DNA of 64,000 bases from Fodinicurvata sp. EGI_FJ10296 (GTDB lineage: Bacteria; Pseudomonadota; Alphaproteobacteria; DSM-16000; Inquilinaceae). Position numbers and translations under genes: made by a program. The DNA is taken from positions 186,001 through 250,000 of the forward strand of contig NZ_JBFCVL010000002.1 of NCBI RefSeq assembly GCF_040712075.1. Direction: 5' to 3'. Of this stretch, positions 8,249 through 17,254 are shown piece after piece; the stretch's first letter is position 1; every line of letters starts with the position of its first letter. Under the pieces are notes generated by a model. It was not told the origin of the DNA and did no database searches. It saw nothing but the letters and a program-made list of their open reading frames with translations.

Positions 8249-9268
8249 TCAGCCGTCTTCAAGATCAGGGGAATCTGGCGGGTCGGACCTGTCGCGAACA
8301 CGCCGCCATGCCGCGACATTTCGATTGTGCTCGGCCAGCGTTTGCGCAAAGGCATGACCGCCGGTTCCATCGGCGACGAAATAGAGATAATTGCTCTCGG
8401 CCGGATTCATGGCGGCGCGCAGACTTTCCACGCCCGGGTTGGCGATCGGACCTGGAGGCAATCCGTCGTTGCGATAGGTGTTGTAGGGATGGTCTACGTC
8501 CCAATCGCTGCGGAAAAGTGTGCGCCCGAGCGCTTCGCGCCCTTCGGTCAGCGCGTAGATGACCGTCGGATCCGATTGCAGCGGCATATCTTGCCGGAGG
8601 CGATTGATGAACACGGAAGAAACGAGGTCGCGCTCGCCCGCCACGCCCGTCTCCTTTTCGATGATGGAGGCAAGGATAACGGCGTCCTGCGGCGTCTCCA
8701 GCGGTATGCTCTCGTCCCGTTGGGTCCACAGGCGCTCGACTGCCGCCGACATCTCCGATTCCATCCGGTCGACCAGCGATTGCCGGCCGTCTCCGCGTGT
8801 AAAGGCGTAAGTCTCCGGCAGCAGGGCACCCTCAGGGGGTATCGCCTCGATCTCTCCCGTCAGCCGGTCGTCGGCGCGCAACAACTCGACGATTTCGAAA
8901 CTGGTCCGTCCTTCGGGGATCGTGAGTGTGTGCTGGATCGTTCGGCCCGCGCGAAGAATCCCGATGATCTCTCCGCCGGTGGCGCCGGGCGGAAAAGCAT
9001 ACTCGCCAGCTTTCAGCGAGCGATCGTCCGGCAGCAGAAGGCTCCATACCATCAAGTGCCAGCGGGACGGTACGAGATCTTCCGCCGCCAGGATTTCGCC
9101 AATGGCACCGACACCGATGCCGCGCGGCACGACAACGACGACCTCGTCCTCGACCGGCGCCGGCTGCCATGCCTGCCACAGGACGAAACCTGCCCCGCCG
9201 GCCGCGACAAGGACAAGCAGCGTCAGGCCGGCAAACAGACCCGCCATACCTTTGAGGAAGTTCGTCAT
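8249..9268 (-). CDS. mltG: Endolytic murein transglycosylase MltG
   Basis: This 339-residue YceG-family enzyme cleaves nascent glycan strands and is thought to terminate peptidoglycan polymerisation. An N-terminal membrane anchor (about residues 8-30) is followed by a LysM-like domain and the YceG catalytic domain. The catalytic glutamate is in SIIEKETGV (about 219), followed by SVFINRLR and LQSDPTVIYAL. DHPYNTYRNDGLPPGPI and NPGVESLRAAMNP mark the end of the domain. It lies 125 bases downstream of fabF and is probably co-transcribed with it. Confidence 0.92.
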   Translation of the reverse strand: MTNFLKGMAGLFAGLTLLVLVAAGGAGFVLWQAWQPAPVEDEVVVVVPRGIGVGAIGEILAAEDLVPSRWHLMVWSLLLPDDRSLKAGEYAFPPGATGGEIIGILRAGRTIQHTLTIPEGRTSFEIVELLRADDRLTGEIEAIPPEGALLPETYAFTRGDGRQSLVDRMESEMSAAVERLWTQRDESIPLETPQDAVILASIIEKETGVAGERDLVSSVFINRLRQDMPLQSDPTVIYALTEGREALGRTLFRSDWDVDHPYNTYRNDGLPPGPIANPGVESLRAAMNPAESNYLYFVADGTGGHAFAQTLAEHNRNVAAWRRVRDRSDPPDSPDLEDG

Positions 9269-9393
9269 GCTGCTGCCATTGGATCCGATCGAGGTGCTGC
9301 CGACGGAGATGCAGCCGGCATCGGTGTTATCCCGACCGCCCTTCCATCGGCTGCGAAGCCCCCCATGGCGAATACCGGATTATCGAGAATGGA

Positions 9394-10656
9394 TCACAGA
9401 CCGCGAAAAACGAGGCTGGCATTGGTGCCGCCGAAGCCAAAGCTGTTCGACAGCGCCACCTTGACCGGCTTCTCCTTGACGGCATTCGGCACCAGATCCA
9501 CGCCCTGGCAAGCTTCGGAAGGCGAGTTGAGATTCAGAGTTGGCGGCACGACACCGTCGCGTATGGCCAAGAGACTGAAGATCGCCTCTACCGCCCCGGC
9601 CGCACCCAGCAGGTGGCCGATGGCCGATTTGGTTGAAGACATGCAGATCTTGTCTTCGTGACCAGCAAACAATCGCCTTACGGCGCCCAACTCGATTTCG
9701 TCGCCAAGCGGCGTCGATGTTCCATGCGCATTGATATAGTCGACCTGCTCCGGTGCGATTCCGGCCCGCTTCAGCGCCGCCGACATCGATCGATACCCGC
9801 CGTTGCCGTCTTCGGCCGGAGCGGTGATATGATAGGCATCCCCGGACATGCCATAGCCGATGACTTCGCCGTAGATCGTCGCGCCACGCTTTTGGGCGTG
9901 TTCGAGTTCTTCCAGGACGAGAACGCCGGCTCCTTCGCCCATGACGAACCCGTCGCGGCCGACGTCATAAGGCCGTGACGCAACTTCCGGCGTGTCGTTG
10001 TACTTCGTGGACAAGGCGCGGGCGGCAGAAAAGCCGGCTATTCCAAGACGCGTGATCGCTGCCTCGGCACCGCCGGCGATCATCACATCCGCGTCATCCA
10101 ACATGATCAGTCTTGCCGCATCGCCGATCGCGTGGGCGCCGGTGGAACAGGCGGTTACGACCGCATGATTCGGTCCTCGGAAGCCATATCGTATCGAGAC
10201 CTGCCCCGAAACGAGATTGATCAGGGCTGACGGGATGAAGAAGGGCGAAATTCGCCTCGGCCCTTTTTCCTTCAAGGTAATCGCCCCGTCGGCGATGGTC
10301 TGAAGCCCGCCGATTCCCGAACCGATCATCACACCGGTGCGATTGCGTGCCTCGTCGCCCTCCGGTTGCCAGCCCGAGGACCGAACCGCTTCATCGGCAG
10401 CAACCATGCCATAGATGATGAAGCGATCGTTCTTCCGCTGGTCCTTGGGTTCCACAACCGGATCGGGACAGAAGGTACCGCCGGTTCCGTCACCCCACTT
10501 GATGTTGCCTGCAATCTTGCTCGGCAGATCGGACGTCTCGAACGTATCGATCCGAGAAATTCCCGATCTGCATTGCAGCAGGTTTTCCCAGGTGGATGCC
10601 ACACCGTTTCCGAGTGGCGACACCATCCCGAGGCCGGTTACCACGACGCGCCGCAT
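9394..10656 (-). CDS. fabF: 3-oxoacyl-[acyl-carrier-protein] synthase II (FabF)
   Basis: This 420-residue elongating condensing enzyme joins malonyl-ACP to acyl-ACP. The Cys-His-His triad is visible: cysteine in TACSTGAH (about residue 168) and histidines in NAHGTSTPLGD (about 308) and GHLLGAAG (about 345). The C terminus has NSFGFGGTNAS. The start at 10656 (MRRVVVTGLG) matches the family; an in-frame ATG six codons upstream is possible. It follows acpP by about 120 bases, as in many bacteria. Confidence 0.95.
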   Translation of the reverse strand: MRRVVVTGLGMVSPLGNGVASTWENLLQCRSGISRIDTFETSDLPSKIAGNIKWGDGTGGTFCPDPVVEPKDQRKNDRFIIYGMVAADEAVRSSGWQPEGDEARNRTGVMIGSGIGGLQTIADGAITLKEKGPRRISPFFIPSALINLVSGQVSIRYGFRGPNHAVVTACSTGAHAIGDAARLIMLDDADVMIAGGAEAAITRLGIAGFSAARALSTKYNDTPEVASRPYDVGRDGFVMGEGAGVLVLEELEHAQKRGATIYGEVIGYGMSGDAYHITAPAEDGNGGYRSMSAALKRAGIAPEQVDYINAHGTSTPLGDEIELGAVRRLFAGHEDKICMSSTKSAIGHLLGAAGAVEAIFSLLAIRDGVVPPTLNLNSPSEACQGVDLVPNAVKEKPVKVALSNSFGFGGTNASLVFRGL

Positions 10657-10779
10657 ATCGGTTACTGCCCTCATTCCTGAATTACGGTCTGCCCGAAATG
10701 GACGGACGGATGGCCGGCTGAGTTCCGTACCAATGCCCCCATTCGACCCCGATTCCGGAGCCCGGGCAGCCCTCTGCGG

Positions 10780-11019
10780 TCAGCTGGCCGAGTTCTGCTT
10801 GATGAAGTCGATCGCATCCTGAACGGTCAGGATTTTTTCGGCCGCATCGTCAGGGATTTCGACGCTGAATTCCTCTTCGAATGCCATCACCAGCTCGACG
10901 GTGTCGAGGCTGTCAGCCCCCAGATCGTCAATAAAGCTGGCGGTCTCGACGACCTTCCCTTCCTCAACACCGAGGTGTTCGACAACAATCTTCTTAACGC
11001 GCTCAGCGACATCACTCAT
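10780..11019 (-). CDS. acpP: Acyl carrier protein
   Basis: This 79-residue acidic four-helix protein carries the growing acyl chain on a phosphopantetheine attached to the serine of [10 protein letters not shown] (about residue 37). Length and sequence match type II fatty-acid ACPs. The AAGG-type ribosome site lies just upstream of the ATG at 11019. It sits between fabG and fabF. Its long 5' gap (148 bases) suggests a promoter of its own, consistent with the high ACP demand of cells. Confidence 0.96.
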   Translation of the reverse strand: MSDVAERVKKIVVEHLGVEEGKVVETASFIDDLGADSLDTVELVMAFEEEFSVEIPDDAAEKILTVQDAIDFIKQNSAS

Positions 11020-11050
11020 CTTCTGGAACCTTTCAAATGGTCGTCATGCC

Positions 11051-11078
11051 TATGTACTACTCGTCCGACAGGAAACAA
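11051..11078 (-). promoter_or_regulatory. Candidate acpP promoter
   Basis: On the minus strand, TTGTTT and TACATA are separated by 16 bases, and the -10 hexamer lies about 32 bases before the acpP start. This fits a sigma-70-type promoter serving acpP inside the fab cluster. It rests on hexamer similarity only. Confidence 0.4.
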
Positions 11079-11167
11079 AACGAGCTGTTCCGGTCGGCGA
11101 TTTCGGAAGGTCGTGTAACACACCTGATTCCGACTGACCAGTACAACTCCGCCTTTCAGGCTCGTCC

Positions 11168-11908
11168 TCAGGGCATTATCATGCCACCGTTCACATGCAA
11201 GGTCTGACCGGTCATATATCCGGCCCCACTCCGGCACAGAAAGGCAACGGCCTCGGCAACTTCGTCCGGCTCGCCCAATCGTCCCGCCGGAATGGTTCCG
11301 AGGATCTTCTCACGCTGCTCGTCGGTAAGGGAATCGGTCATGTCGCTCTTTATGAAGCCCGGCGCGACACAGTTCACGGTGATCCCGCGGACAGCCAACT
11401 CCGCTGCAAGTGAGCGGCTCATACCGACCAGACCGGCCTTCGACGCCGAATAATTTGCCTGACCCGGATTGCCATGAAATGCGACGACCGAGGAGATGTT
11501 GACGATGCGCCCCCAGCGGCGCTTCATCATCGACCGCATCACATGACGCGACAGCCTGAACGCGCTCATCAGATTGACGTTGAGAATGTCGAGAAAATCG
11601 TCGTCCTTCAGGCGCATCGCAAGATTGTCCCGCGTGCGTCCGGCATTGTTGACCAGAATATCGATCGGGCCGAATGCTTCCTCGGCCGCTTTGGCGACTG
11701 CTGTTGCACCGTCGGCTGTCGAGAGATCGCCGATCGCGGGCGCCGTCCGCTCGTTCCCGAGATCCGCTGCGACTGCCGCCAGCCGGTCTTCGCGCGTTCC
11801 GGCGAGTGCGACGGATGCGCCGCGACTGTGCAGCAATCGGGCAATGGCGCTACCGATGCCGCCGGATGCGCCGGTAACAAGAGCAACCTTGCCGGTGAGA
11901 TCATCCAT
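11168..11908 (-). CDS. fabG: 3-oxoacyl-[acyl-carrier-protein] reductase FabG
   Basis: This 246-residue SDR performs the NADPH-dependent reduction of 3-oxoacyl-ACP in each elongation cycle. Motifs are TGASGGIG (about residue 14), NNAG (about 89) and the Ser-Tyr-Lys set in NISSVVAF and YSASKAG. The C terminus GQTLHVNGGMIMP is typical of FabG rather than other SDRs. The position between fabD and acpP supports the assignment. Confidence 0.95.
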   Translation of the reverse strand: MDDLTGKVALVTGASGGIGSAIARLLHSRGASVALAGTREDRLAAVAADLGNERTAPAIGDLSTADGATAVAKAAEEAFGPIDILVNNAGRTRDNLAMRLKDDDFLDILNVNLMSAFRLSRHVMRSMMKRRWGRIVNISSVVAFHGNPGQANYSASKAGLVGMSRSLAAELAVRGITVNCVAPGFIKSDMTDSLTDEQREKILGTIPAGRLGEPDEVAEAVAFLCRSGAGYMTGQTLHVNGGMIMP

Positions 11909-12015
11909 GTCTGACGTTCCTTCCGCCGTGGCTCTTTCTGTCGCCCAAGATCATCGGGTTCAGGCGCATCACCATGTCCGCGACATGATCCGAGACCACA
12001 AACCAAAACCGTACT

Positions 12016-12996
12016 CTATACCGTCGTCGCGACGAAGGCTTCGATATCCTCAAGCGTGCCAAGAGAAAGAGCGGACGCCCCTTTGTCAATACGTCGGCTC
12101 AGACCGGACAGCACTTTTCCGGCCCCGAGTTCGACAAACTGATCGACCCCGGCACTGCGCATATGAATGACGCTCTCGCGCCACCTCACCCGACCAGTAA
12201 TCTGCTCTACCAGAAGCCGGCGAAGTTCGGGAGGGTCGGTCACGGCCGTAGCCGTCATGTTCGGGACAACCGGCACGAGTGGCGCCCCGAGATCGATCTG
12301 TGCCAGAGCGTCGGCCATCACGCGGGCGGCCGGCGCCATCAGACTGCAATGGAACGGCGCACTGACCGGCAGCAGCATCGAGCGTTTGGCGCCGCGCGCC
12401 GCCGCCAGGTCGATGGCGCGCTCGATTGCCCCCTTGTGGCCGCTGACGACGATCTGCCCCGGCGCATTGTCGTTGGCAACCTGACATACGAGGTCGTCCG
12501 CCTGCCCCGCCTCAGCGTGCCCGGCCCCAGCTTTCCCGGCCTCGGCGGCAATCGCTTCGACGGCCTCCATATCAAGACCCAGAACAGCGGCCATCGCTCC
12601 TTCGCCCACCGGAACCGCCCGCTGCATCGCGTCGCCCCTGAGCCTCAGCAGGCGCGCCGCATCGCCTACGCTCAGACATCCGGCCGCCACGAAGGCTGAG
12701 TATTCGCCGAGACTGTGTCCGGCAACGAAAGATGCCGCCTGATGCGCCGGGCGCTGAAGCTTTTCCAGCAGGACCCGCGTTGCCGCCACCGACACGGCCA
12801 TCAGCGCCGGCTGCGCATTGCGCGTCAGGTTCAGCGTTTCCGGATCACCGTCGAACATCAGGCTAGACAGCTTCTCGCCCAGGGCGTCGTCGACCTCCTC
12901 GAAGATCGCGCGCGCCACGGGGTCAGCCGCCGCCAGCGCCTTGCCCATACCGACAGTCTGGCTGCCTTGCCCGGGGAATACGAACGCTCGCTTCAT
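12016..12996 (-). CDS. fabD: Malonyl-CoA:ACP transacylase FabD
   Basis: This 326-residue enzyme transfers malonyl groups from CoA to ACP. It starts with FVFPGQGSQTVGMG, has the nucleophile serine in GHSLGEYSA (about residue 98), and ends with the family's VELGAGKVLSGL. The frame is open 29 codons upstream, but the ATG at 12996 aligns with known FabD starts. It is the first gene of the fabD-fabG-acpP-fabF-mltG block, about 107 bases ahead of fabG. Confidence 0.95.
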   Translation of the reverse strand: MKRAFVFPGQGSQTVGMGKALAAADPVARAIFEEVDDALGEKLSSLMFDGDPETLNLTRNAQPALMAVSVAATRVLLEKLQRPAHQAASFVAGHSLGEYSAFVAAGCLSVGDAARLLRLRGDAMQRAVPVGEGAMAAVLGLDMEAVEAIAAEAGKAGAGHAEAGQADDLVCQVANDNAPGQIVVSGHKGAIERAIDLAAARGAKRSMLLPVSAPFHCSLMAPAARVMADALAQIDLGAPLVPVVPNMTATAVTDPPELRRLLVEQITGRVRWRESVIHMRSAGVDQFVELGAGKVLSGLSRRIDKGASALSLGTLEDIEAFVATTV

Positions 12997-13145
12997 CGTT
13001 AATGTCCCAACCGTGTCACAGATGCCGTCAACCGCCAGGACCGTCAGCCTGCGCGAAAACGCCGCCGCGAAAATTGCGGCCACTCATAGCGGCTGAGGCG
13101 GCGGTGTCAAGCCACCTGGGCGGCACACAACGGCGACGAAACCCC

Positions 13146-13173
13146 TTGAAGAGTTGTTCACCGTCGCTATAGT
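13146..13173 (+). promoter_or_regulatory. Candidate promoter of the rpsF-rpsR-rplI operon
   Basis: TTGAAG and TATAGT are separated by 16 bases in the gap between divergent fabD and rpsF. Transcription would start near 13180, leaving an untranslated leader of about 140 bases before rpsF. Confidence 0.5.
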
Positions 13174-13306
13174 GCGCGCCTCACCGGAACTCCTTGCCGG
13201 CCGCATTGGTGCGGTCGGCTAGGTGCGTTTTGCCATGCTTGGAGTCTGGCACCGTCTATACGGCGGCAGACTTGGGAGTGGGCGGCGCATCGGTATCAGC
13301 CAGAGG

Positions 13307-13318
13307 GAGTATATACTC
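13307..13318 (+). promoter_or_regulatory. Palindrome overlapping the rpsF ribosome-binding site
   Basis: GAGTATATACTC is perfectly self-complementary and ends two bases before the rpsF ATG. It includes the 3' part of the GGGAG Shine-Dalgarno sequence. As RNA it can fold into a 4-bp hairpin that hides the ribosome site. Together with the long leader it could be where S6:S18 or another factor controls translation; that is inference. Confidence 0.35.
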
Positions 13319-13320
13319 TT

Positions 13321-13791
13321 ATGCCACTTTACGAATGCACGTACATCGTTCGCCAGGACGTTCCGTCCACTCAGGTCGAATCGATGACGGACACTTTTGC
13401 CAAAGCCATAGAAGACGGCGACGGCAAGGTAACTAAGCGGGAAATGTGGGGCCTGAAGACACTCGCCTACCGCATCAAGAAGAACCGCAAAGGCCATTAC
13501 GTTCACCTCAACATCGATTCTCCGGCCCCGGCCGTTCATGAGATGGAACGCCAGATGGGTCTGACCGAGGAAGTTCTTCGCCACCTTACGATCAAGGTCG
13601 AGGAGTTGGAGGAAGGACCGTCCGTCATGGCGCAGCAGCGCACCGAACGTGGCGGCCGTAGCGACCGTCCCGGCGGCGACCGGGGGCCACGTGAAGATCG
13701 GGGGCCGCGGGAAGACCGGGGTCCGCGTCCGGACCGCGAACGTGGTGACCGTGAACGCAGCCCGGCTGCGAATCAAGGAGGCGAACGATGA
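13321..13791 (+). CDS. rpsF: 30S ribosomal protein S6
   Basis: This 156-residue protein has a normal S6 core (about 100 residues: [13 protein letters not shown] start, [36 protein letters not shown]). A 50-residue Arg/Gly/Asp/Pro-rich tail follows, containing three consecutive DRGPR units. S6 binds S18 and 16S rRNA in the platform of the small subunit. Long charged S6 tails are known in alphaproteobacteria. The start overlaps a palindromic ribosome site, and the stop overlaps the rpsR start (ATGA). Confidence 0.96.
   Translation: MPLYECTYIVRQDVPSTQVESMTDTFAKAIEDGDGKVTKREMWGLKTLAYRIKKNRKGHYVHLNIDSPAPAVHEMERQMGLTEEVLRHLTIKVEELEEGPSVMAQQRTERGGRSDRPGGDRGPREDRGPREDRGPRPDRERGDRERSPAANQGGER
13678..13731 (+). 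repeat. Three 18-base tandem repeats in the rpsF tail
   Basis: Three successive 18-base units encode [12 protein letters not shown] and DRGPRP in the C-terminal extension of S6. Degenerate Asp-Arg units continue downstream. The number of copies may vary between strains by slippage. Confidence 0.7.
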
Positions 13792-14027
13792 GTGCAGCAC
13801 AAACCCGCCGTCCATTCTTCCGCCGTCGGAAGACATGCCCCTTCTCCGGCGCAAACGCCCCGGCGATCGACTACAAGGACGTCAAGCTCCTGAGCCGATT
13901 CGTTTCCGAGCGCGGCAAGATCGTGCCGAGCCGGATCACTGCCGTTTCGGCGAAAAAGCAGCGCGAACTGGCCCGGGCCATCAAGCGGTCCCGGCAGCTT
14001 GCCCTGTTGCCGTTCGTCATCAGATAG
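13788..14027 (+). CDS. rpsR: 30S ribosomal protein S18
   Basis: This 79-residue basic protein has the S18 signature, with [13 protein letters not shown] at the N terminus, [19 protein letters not shown] in the middle, and [15 protein letters not shown] near the end. It binds S6 in the 30S platform. The start overlaps the rpsF stop (ATGA), which keeps the two partners in balance. Confidence 0.97.
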   Translation: MSAAQTRRPFFRRRKTCPFSGANAPAIDYKDVKLLSRFVSERGKIVPSRITAVSAKKQRELARAIKRSRQLALLPFVIR

Positions 14028-14085
14028 GACCAGTCAATACAGCCAAGGATCAGAATCGATTTCGGCACGATAGCGGGGTCCCCGA

Positions 14086-15054
14086 ATGATTACCGGTAAG
14101 ACGCCGCAAGCCGTTGCCGGTGGCGTGGCAAGCGCTCTTTGCATTCTTGCTGCGGTCGTCGGAGGGCCTGTCGCGCTCTTCCTCTCCTGGGTCGCCGCCG
14201 TACCACTCTATATGGTGGGCCTGTCGTCAGGACCGGCATTCGCCCTTCGCGGGGCGGCCGTCGGCGCTGTGACAGTTGGCATCCTGTGGCTTCCGGTGTT
14301 GCCGATGTTCCTGTTGACGGTGGCGATACCCGTCGTTGTCTTGAGCTGGGCGGCGCTGACACCCCTTCAGCCTGCCGGTGACGGCAGCTTCCGGAGACTC
14401 AGCAGCGGCCAGTTGCTGACGCTGATGGTCGGCTACGCGGTCACGATCATAACGATCGCCGGATTCGCGTTCGCCGGCTATGATGGCGGGTTGACCGGAC
14501 TGATGCTGGCGACCATGCGGGAGCCACTGCAGGGTGTGATGCTGGCCATGGATCTCGGCATGTCGCAGGACGAGATCGAGATGATCGCGCAATCGATGGC
14601 AGTATCGCTGCCTGCGGCTCTCGGCATCTACTGGGTGCTTTGGTCGATCGTCAATATCGGGATCGCCAACGGGATGCTCAGGCGTTTCGGTCAGACGCTC
14701 AGGCCTGACTTCGGGGCCATGACCGTGGCGCCGCCAGCCTGGGTATCCGGCGCCTTCGTCGTTCTGGTCGCGGTGGCGTTCGCAAGCGGATCGTTGATCG
14801 AGGGATCGGTCACCGCTCTTGTATCGCGCAATGCCGTCGTCCTGCTGGTCCTGGTTTTCTTTCTGGTCGGCGTTTCGGTCGTTCATGTGGTGACGATCGG
14901 GAAACCGGCCAGGGTGCTGATCCTGACGCTGTTTTATGTGCTGGTTCTGATGTCCGGATGGCTCGCGCTCGTCGTCGCCGGACTTGGGATTATTGAGCAA
15001 TGGGCCCGGATGCGCGAAAGATCGATGCGCAGCCGGCCCGATGAGGAGGACTGA
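14086..15054 (+). CDS. DUF2232 multi-pass membrane protein
   Basis: This 322-residue hydrophobic protein has about eight membrane segments, in pairs near residues 12-50, 55-95, 110-135, 170-200 and 225-300, and a short basic C terminus. It fits the DUF2232/YybS-like family, which lies between rpsR and rplI in many alphaproteobacteria. The position within a ribosomal operon suggests co-expression with translation genes, but the biochemical role is unknown. It ends two bases before the rplI start. Confidence 0.75.
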   Translation: MITGKTPQAVAGGVASALCILAAVVGGPVALFLSWVAAVPLYMVGLSSGPAFALRGAAVGAVTVGILWLPVLPMFLLTVAIPVVVLSWAALTPLQPAGDGSFRRLSSGQLLTLMVGYAVTIITIAGFAFAGYDGGLTGLMLATMREPLQGVMLAMDLGMSQDEIEMIAQSMAVSLPAALGIYWVLWSIVNIGIANGMLRRFGQTLRPDFGAMTVAPPAWVSGAFVVLVAVAFASGSLIEGSVTALVSRNAVVLLVLVFFLVGVSVVHVVTIGKPARVLILTLFYVLVLMSGWLALVVAGLGIIEQWARMRERSMRSRPDEED

Positions 15055-15056
15055 TC

Positions 15057-15635
15057 ATGGACGTGATCCTTTTACAGCGGATCGAAAAACTGGGTCAGAT
15101 GGGCGATGTCGTCAAAGTTCGCCCAGGCTTCGCCCGCAATTTTCTTTTGCCGCAGGAAAAGGCGCTTCGTGCGACCAAGGACAATCTGGCTTACTTCGAG
15201 ACCCAGAAAGTCAAGCTAGAGGCTGTCAACCTGAAGCAAAAACAGGAAGCCGAGGCGGTCAAGGAACGGGCGCAAGGCAAGGCGATCGTCATCATCCGCC
15301 AGGCCGGCGAGAGCGGACAGCTTTACGGCTCGGTTTCAGCCCGGGATATCGCGGACCAGTTGGGCGACGACGATCTGAAGGTCGGGCGCAATCAGGTCGT
15401 GATTGACCGACCGATCAAGACACTGGGCATCTTCCCCGTTCAGCTGCAGTTGCACCCTGAGGTCTACGCCGACATTACCGTCAACGTCGCCCGTTCCCAG
15501 GATGAAGCTGATCAGCAAACCAGTCGCGGCCGCGCGCTGACCCGCGCCGATCTCGAAGAGGACGTCGAAAACGAAGCGATGGCCGCCCCGGGGGAACCAC
15601 AGACCGACGAAGGCGCCGAGCAGCCTTCTGCCTGA
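15057..15635 (+). CDS. rplI: 50S ribosomal protein L9
   Basis: This 192-residue protein binds domain V of 23S rRNA and reaches out from the L1 stalk base. The N-terminal domain has the hallmark VILLQRIEKLGQMGDVVKVRPGFARNFLLP-type start, a long connecting helix follows, and the C-terminal domain has GQLYGSVSARDIA. It is about 40 residues longer than E. coli L9 because of an acidic tail. A strong terminator follows 24 bases downstream and closes the ribosomal operon. Confidence 0.96.
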   Translation: MDVILLQRIEKLGQMGDVVKVRPGFARNFLLPQEKALRATKDNLAYFETQKVKLEAVNLKQKQEAEAVKERAQGKAIVIIRQAGESGQLYGSVSARDIADQLGDDDLKVGRNQVVIDRPIKTLGIFPVQLQLHPEVYADITVNVARSQDEADQQTSRGRALTRADLEEDVENEAMAAPGEPQTDEGAEQPSA

Positions 15636-15658
15636 ACCGGACGCAGAAAAGTTCGTGC

Positions 15659-15692
15659 AAAAAGGGGATACCATCGGGTGTCCCCTTTTTTT
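15659..15692 (+). terminator. Rho-independent terminator after rplI
   Basis: A nine-base stem (GGGGATACC pairing with GGTGTCCCC, one G-U pair) with a four-base loop is preceded by five A and followed by seven T. The A and T runs extend the stem. It ends the rpsF-rpsR-DUF2232-rplI transcript, so cfa must have its own promoter. Confidence 0.9.
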
Positions 15693-15746
15693 CGTGCCAT
15701 CCATCCCGATAATCCACGTCAACACGAACGAAGAGCGGATGACATA

Positions 15747-15776
15747 TTTACAGATGTGGTCGTCCGGTGGTGTAAT
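15747..15776 (+). promoter_or_regulatory. Candidate promoter of the cyclopropane synthase gene
   Basis: TTTACA and TGTAAT are separated by 18 bases downstream of the rplI terminator and about 80 bases before the coding region. This is a plausible sigma-70-type promoter; a stationary-phase or stress sigma factor is also possible for this gene class. Confidence 0.4.
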
Positions 15777-15858
15777 TATGACCCTTTGATGGTGCGATAG
15801 GGCTCGCACCGCCTGCGATTGGCGGCATGTCACGGGCCCGGCTATGCAGGAGAAGGAC

Positions 15859-17142
15859 ATGCTCCTAGCCCGACTGCTGAATCGACTGGTGCGGTCCGGA
15901 TCGTTGACGGTGATCGACCCGTCGAATGAACGGCATCACTTCGGCGACGCCCCTCCCGATACAGGGGTTGTTATCCGGCTGACCGACCCGGCCTTGCCAC
16001 GCAAACTCTTTTTCAACGCGCAACTTCACCTGGGCGAAGCCTATATGGACGGCACACTACGGGTCGAGCGTGGAACCATCTACGATTTGCTCGACCTCGT
16101 CAGCCGCAATATGGGCTTTTCCGGGCGATTGCCGTTCGAGCAGGCCGGCCGGCCGTTTCGGGCGATCCGCAGACTATTGCACCAGTTCAATCCGGCAGAG
16201 CGGTCGCGCCGCAACGTGGCGCATCATTACGACTTGTCGGGTGAACTCTATGACCTGTTTCTGGATGACGATCACCAGTATTCGTGCGCCTATTTCACAG
16301 AGGGTCACCAAGACCTGGAACGTGCGCAACTTGAGAAGAAACGCCACCTTGCGTCGAAACTGTATTTGAACCGCAGCGATCTGTCCGTGCTCGATATCGG
16401 ATCGGGCTGGGGCGGCATGGGCCTCTATCTGGGCTCGATCGGGCAATGCGACGTCACCGGCGTCACCCTGAGCCGGGAACAATTCGACGTTTCGAATCGG
16501 CGCGCCCGGGAAAGCGGCCTTTCCGACCGCGTCGGCTTCCGCATGACGGACTATCGGGACATCTCCGGGAAATTCGACCGGATCGTTTCCGTGGGGATGT
16601 TCGAGCATGTCGGCGCTCCCCACTATCCCGCGTTCTTCGAACGGATCCGCGATCTGCTGACCGACGACGGCGTTGCCGTGATTCATTCCATCGGACGCAT
16701 GGACGGGCCGGGTATCACCAATCAGTGGATTCGCAAATACATCTTCCCGGGCGGCTACTCGCCGGCATTGTCGGAAGTGCTGCCCGTGATCGAAAACCGC
16801 GGTCTGTGGGTGACGGACGTTGAAATTCTCCGCCTTCACTATGCCGACACACTAAAGCTATGGCGCGAACGGTTCGTCGCCAACCGGGACCGGGCAAGAG
16901 ACCTGTATGACGAGCGGTTCTGCCGGATGTGGGAATTTTATCTCGCCGCCAGCGAAGCGACCTTCCGCCATCGGGGCCATATGGTGTTCCAGCTTCAGAT
17001 CACGAAGAACGTCGATACCCTGCCCCGCACCCGCGACTATATGGTCGATGATGAGCGAAGACTCGCAGAAAGAGAGAGCGAGGTGTTCGCTGGCAACCGC
17101 GAACACATTATGGCGCACACGGAAACGGCGCGGGCTTCGTAA
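15859..17142 (+). CDS. cfa: Cyclopropane-fatty-acyl-phospholipid synthase family protein
   Basis: This 427-residue SAM-dependent enzyme probably adds a methylene group across double bonds of membrane phospholipid acyl chains. It has the long CFA N-terminal domain, then the junction RRNVAHHYDLSGELYDLFLDDD, the cysteine in YSCAYF, the SAM loop LDIGSGWGGMG (about residue 180) and the FPGGYSPALSEV segment. The ATG at 15859 has AGGAG nine bases before it and is preferred over the ATG at 15844. It lies between rplI and dnaB, which usually adjoin, and is isolated from rplI by a terminator. Confidence 0.88.
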   Translation: MLLARLLNRLVRSGSLTVIDPSNERHHFGDAPPDTGVVIRLTDPALPRKLFFNAQLHLGEAYMDGTLRVERGTIYDLLDLVSRNMGFSGRLPFEQAGRPFRAIRRLLHQFNPAERSRRNVAHHYDLSGELYDLFLDDDHQYSCAYFTEGHQDLERAQLEKKRHLASKLYLNRSDLSVLDIGSGWGGMGLYLGSIGQCDVTGVTLSREQFDVSNRRARESGLSDRVGFRMTDYRDISGKFDRIVSVGMFEHVGAPHYPAFFERIRDLLTDDGVAVIHSIGRMDGPGITNQWIRKYIFPGGYSPALSEVLPVIENRGLWVTDVEILRLHYADTLKLWRERFVANRDRARDLYDERFCRMWEFYLAASEATFRHRGHMVFQLQITKNVDTLPRTRDYMVDDERRLAERESEVFAGNREHIMAHTETARAS

Positions 17143-17254
17143 TCCGGCCTAGCGCTGGCGAGGCGATCGGCACACAGCCTGATCGTATCCGGTTATGGTC
17201 TTGTGACGGGCTTGAAGGCTGTCGCTTTCGACCGTAACCGGTTAGAGTGCCGCC

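Noticed and set aside
17225-17245. TAACCGGTTA palindrome before dnaB
   Set aside because: Ten-base palindromes are expected by chance in 64 kb and nothing else supports an operator.
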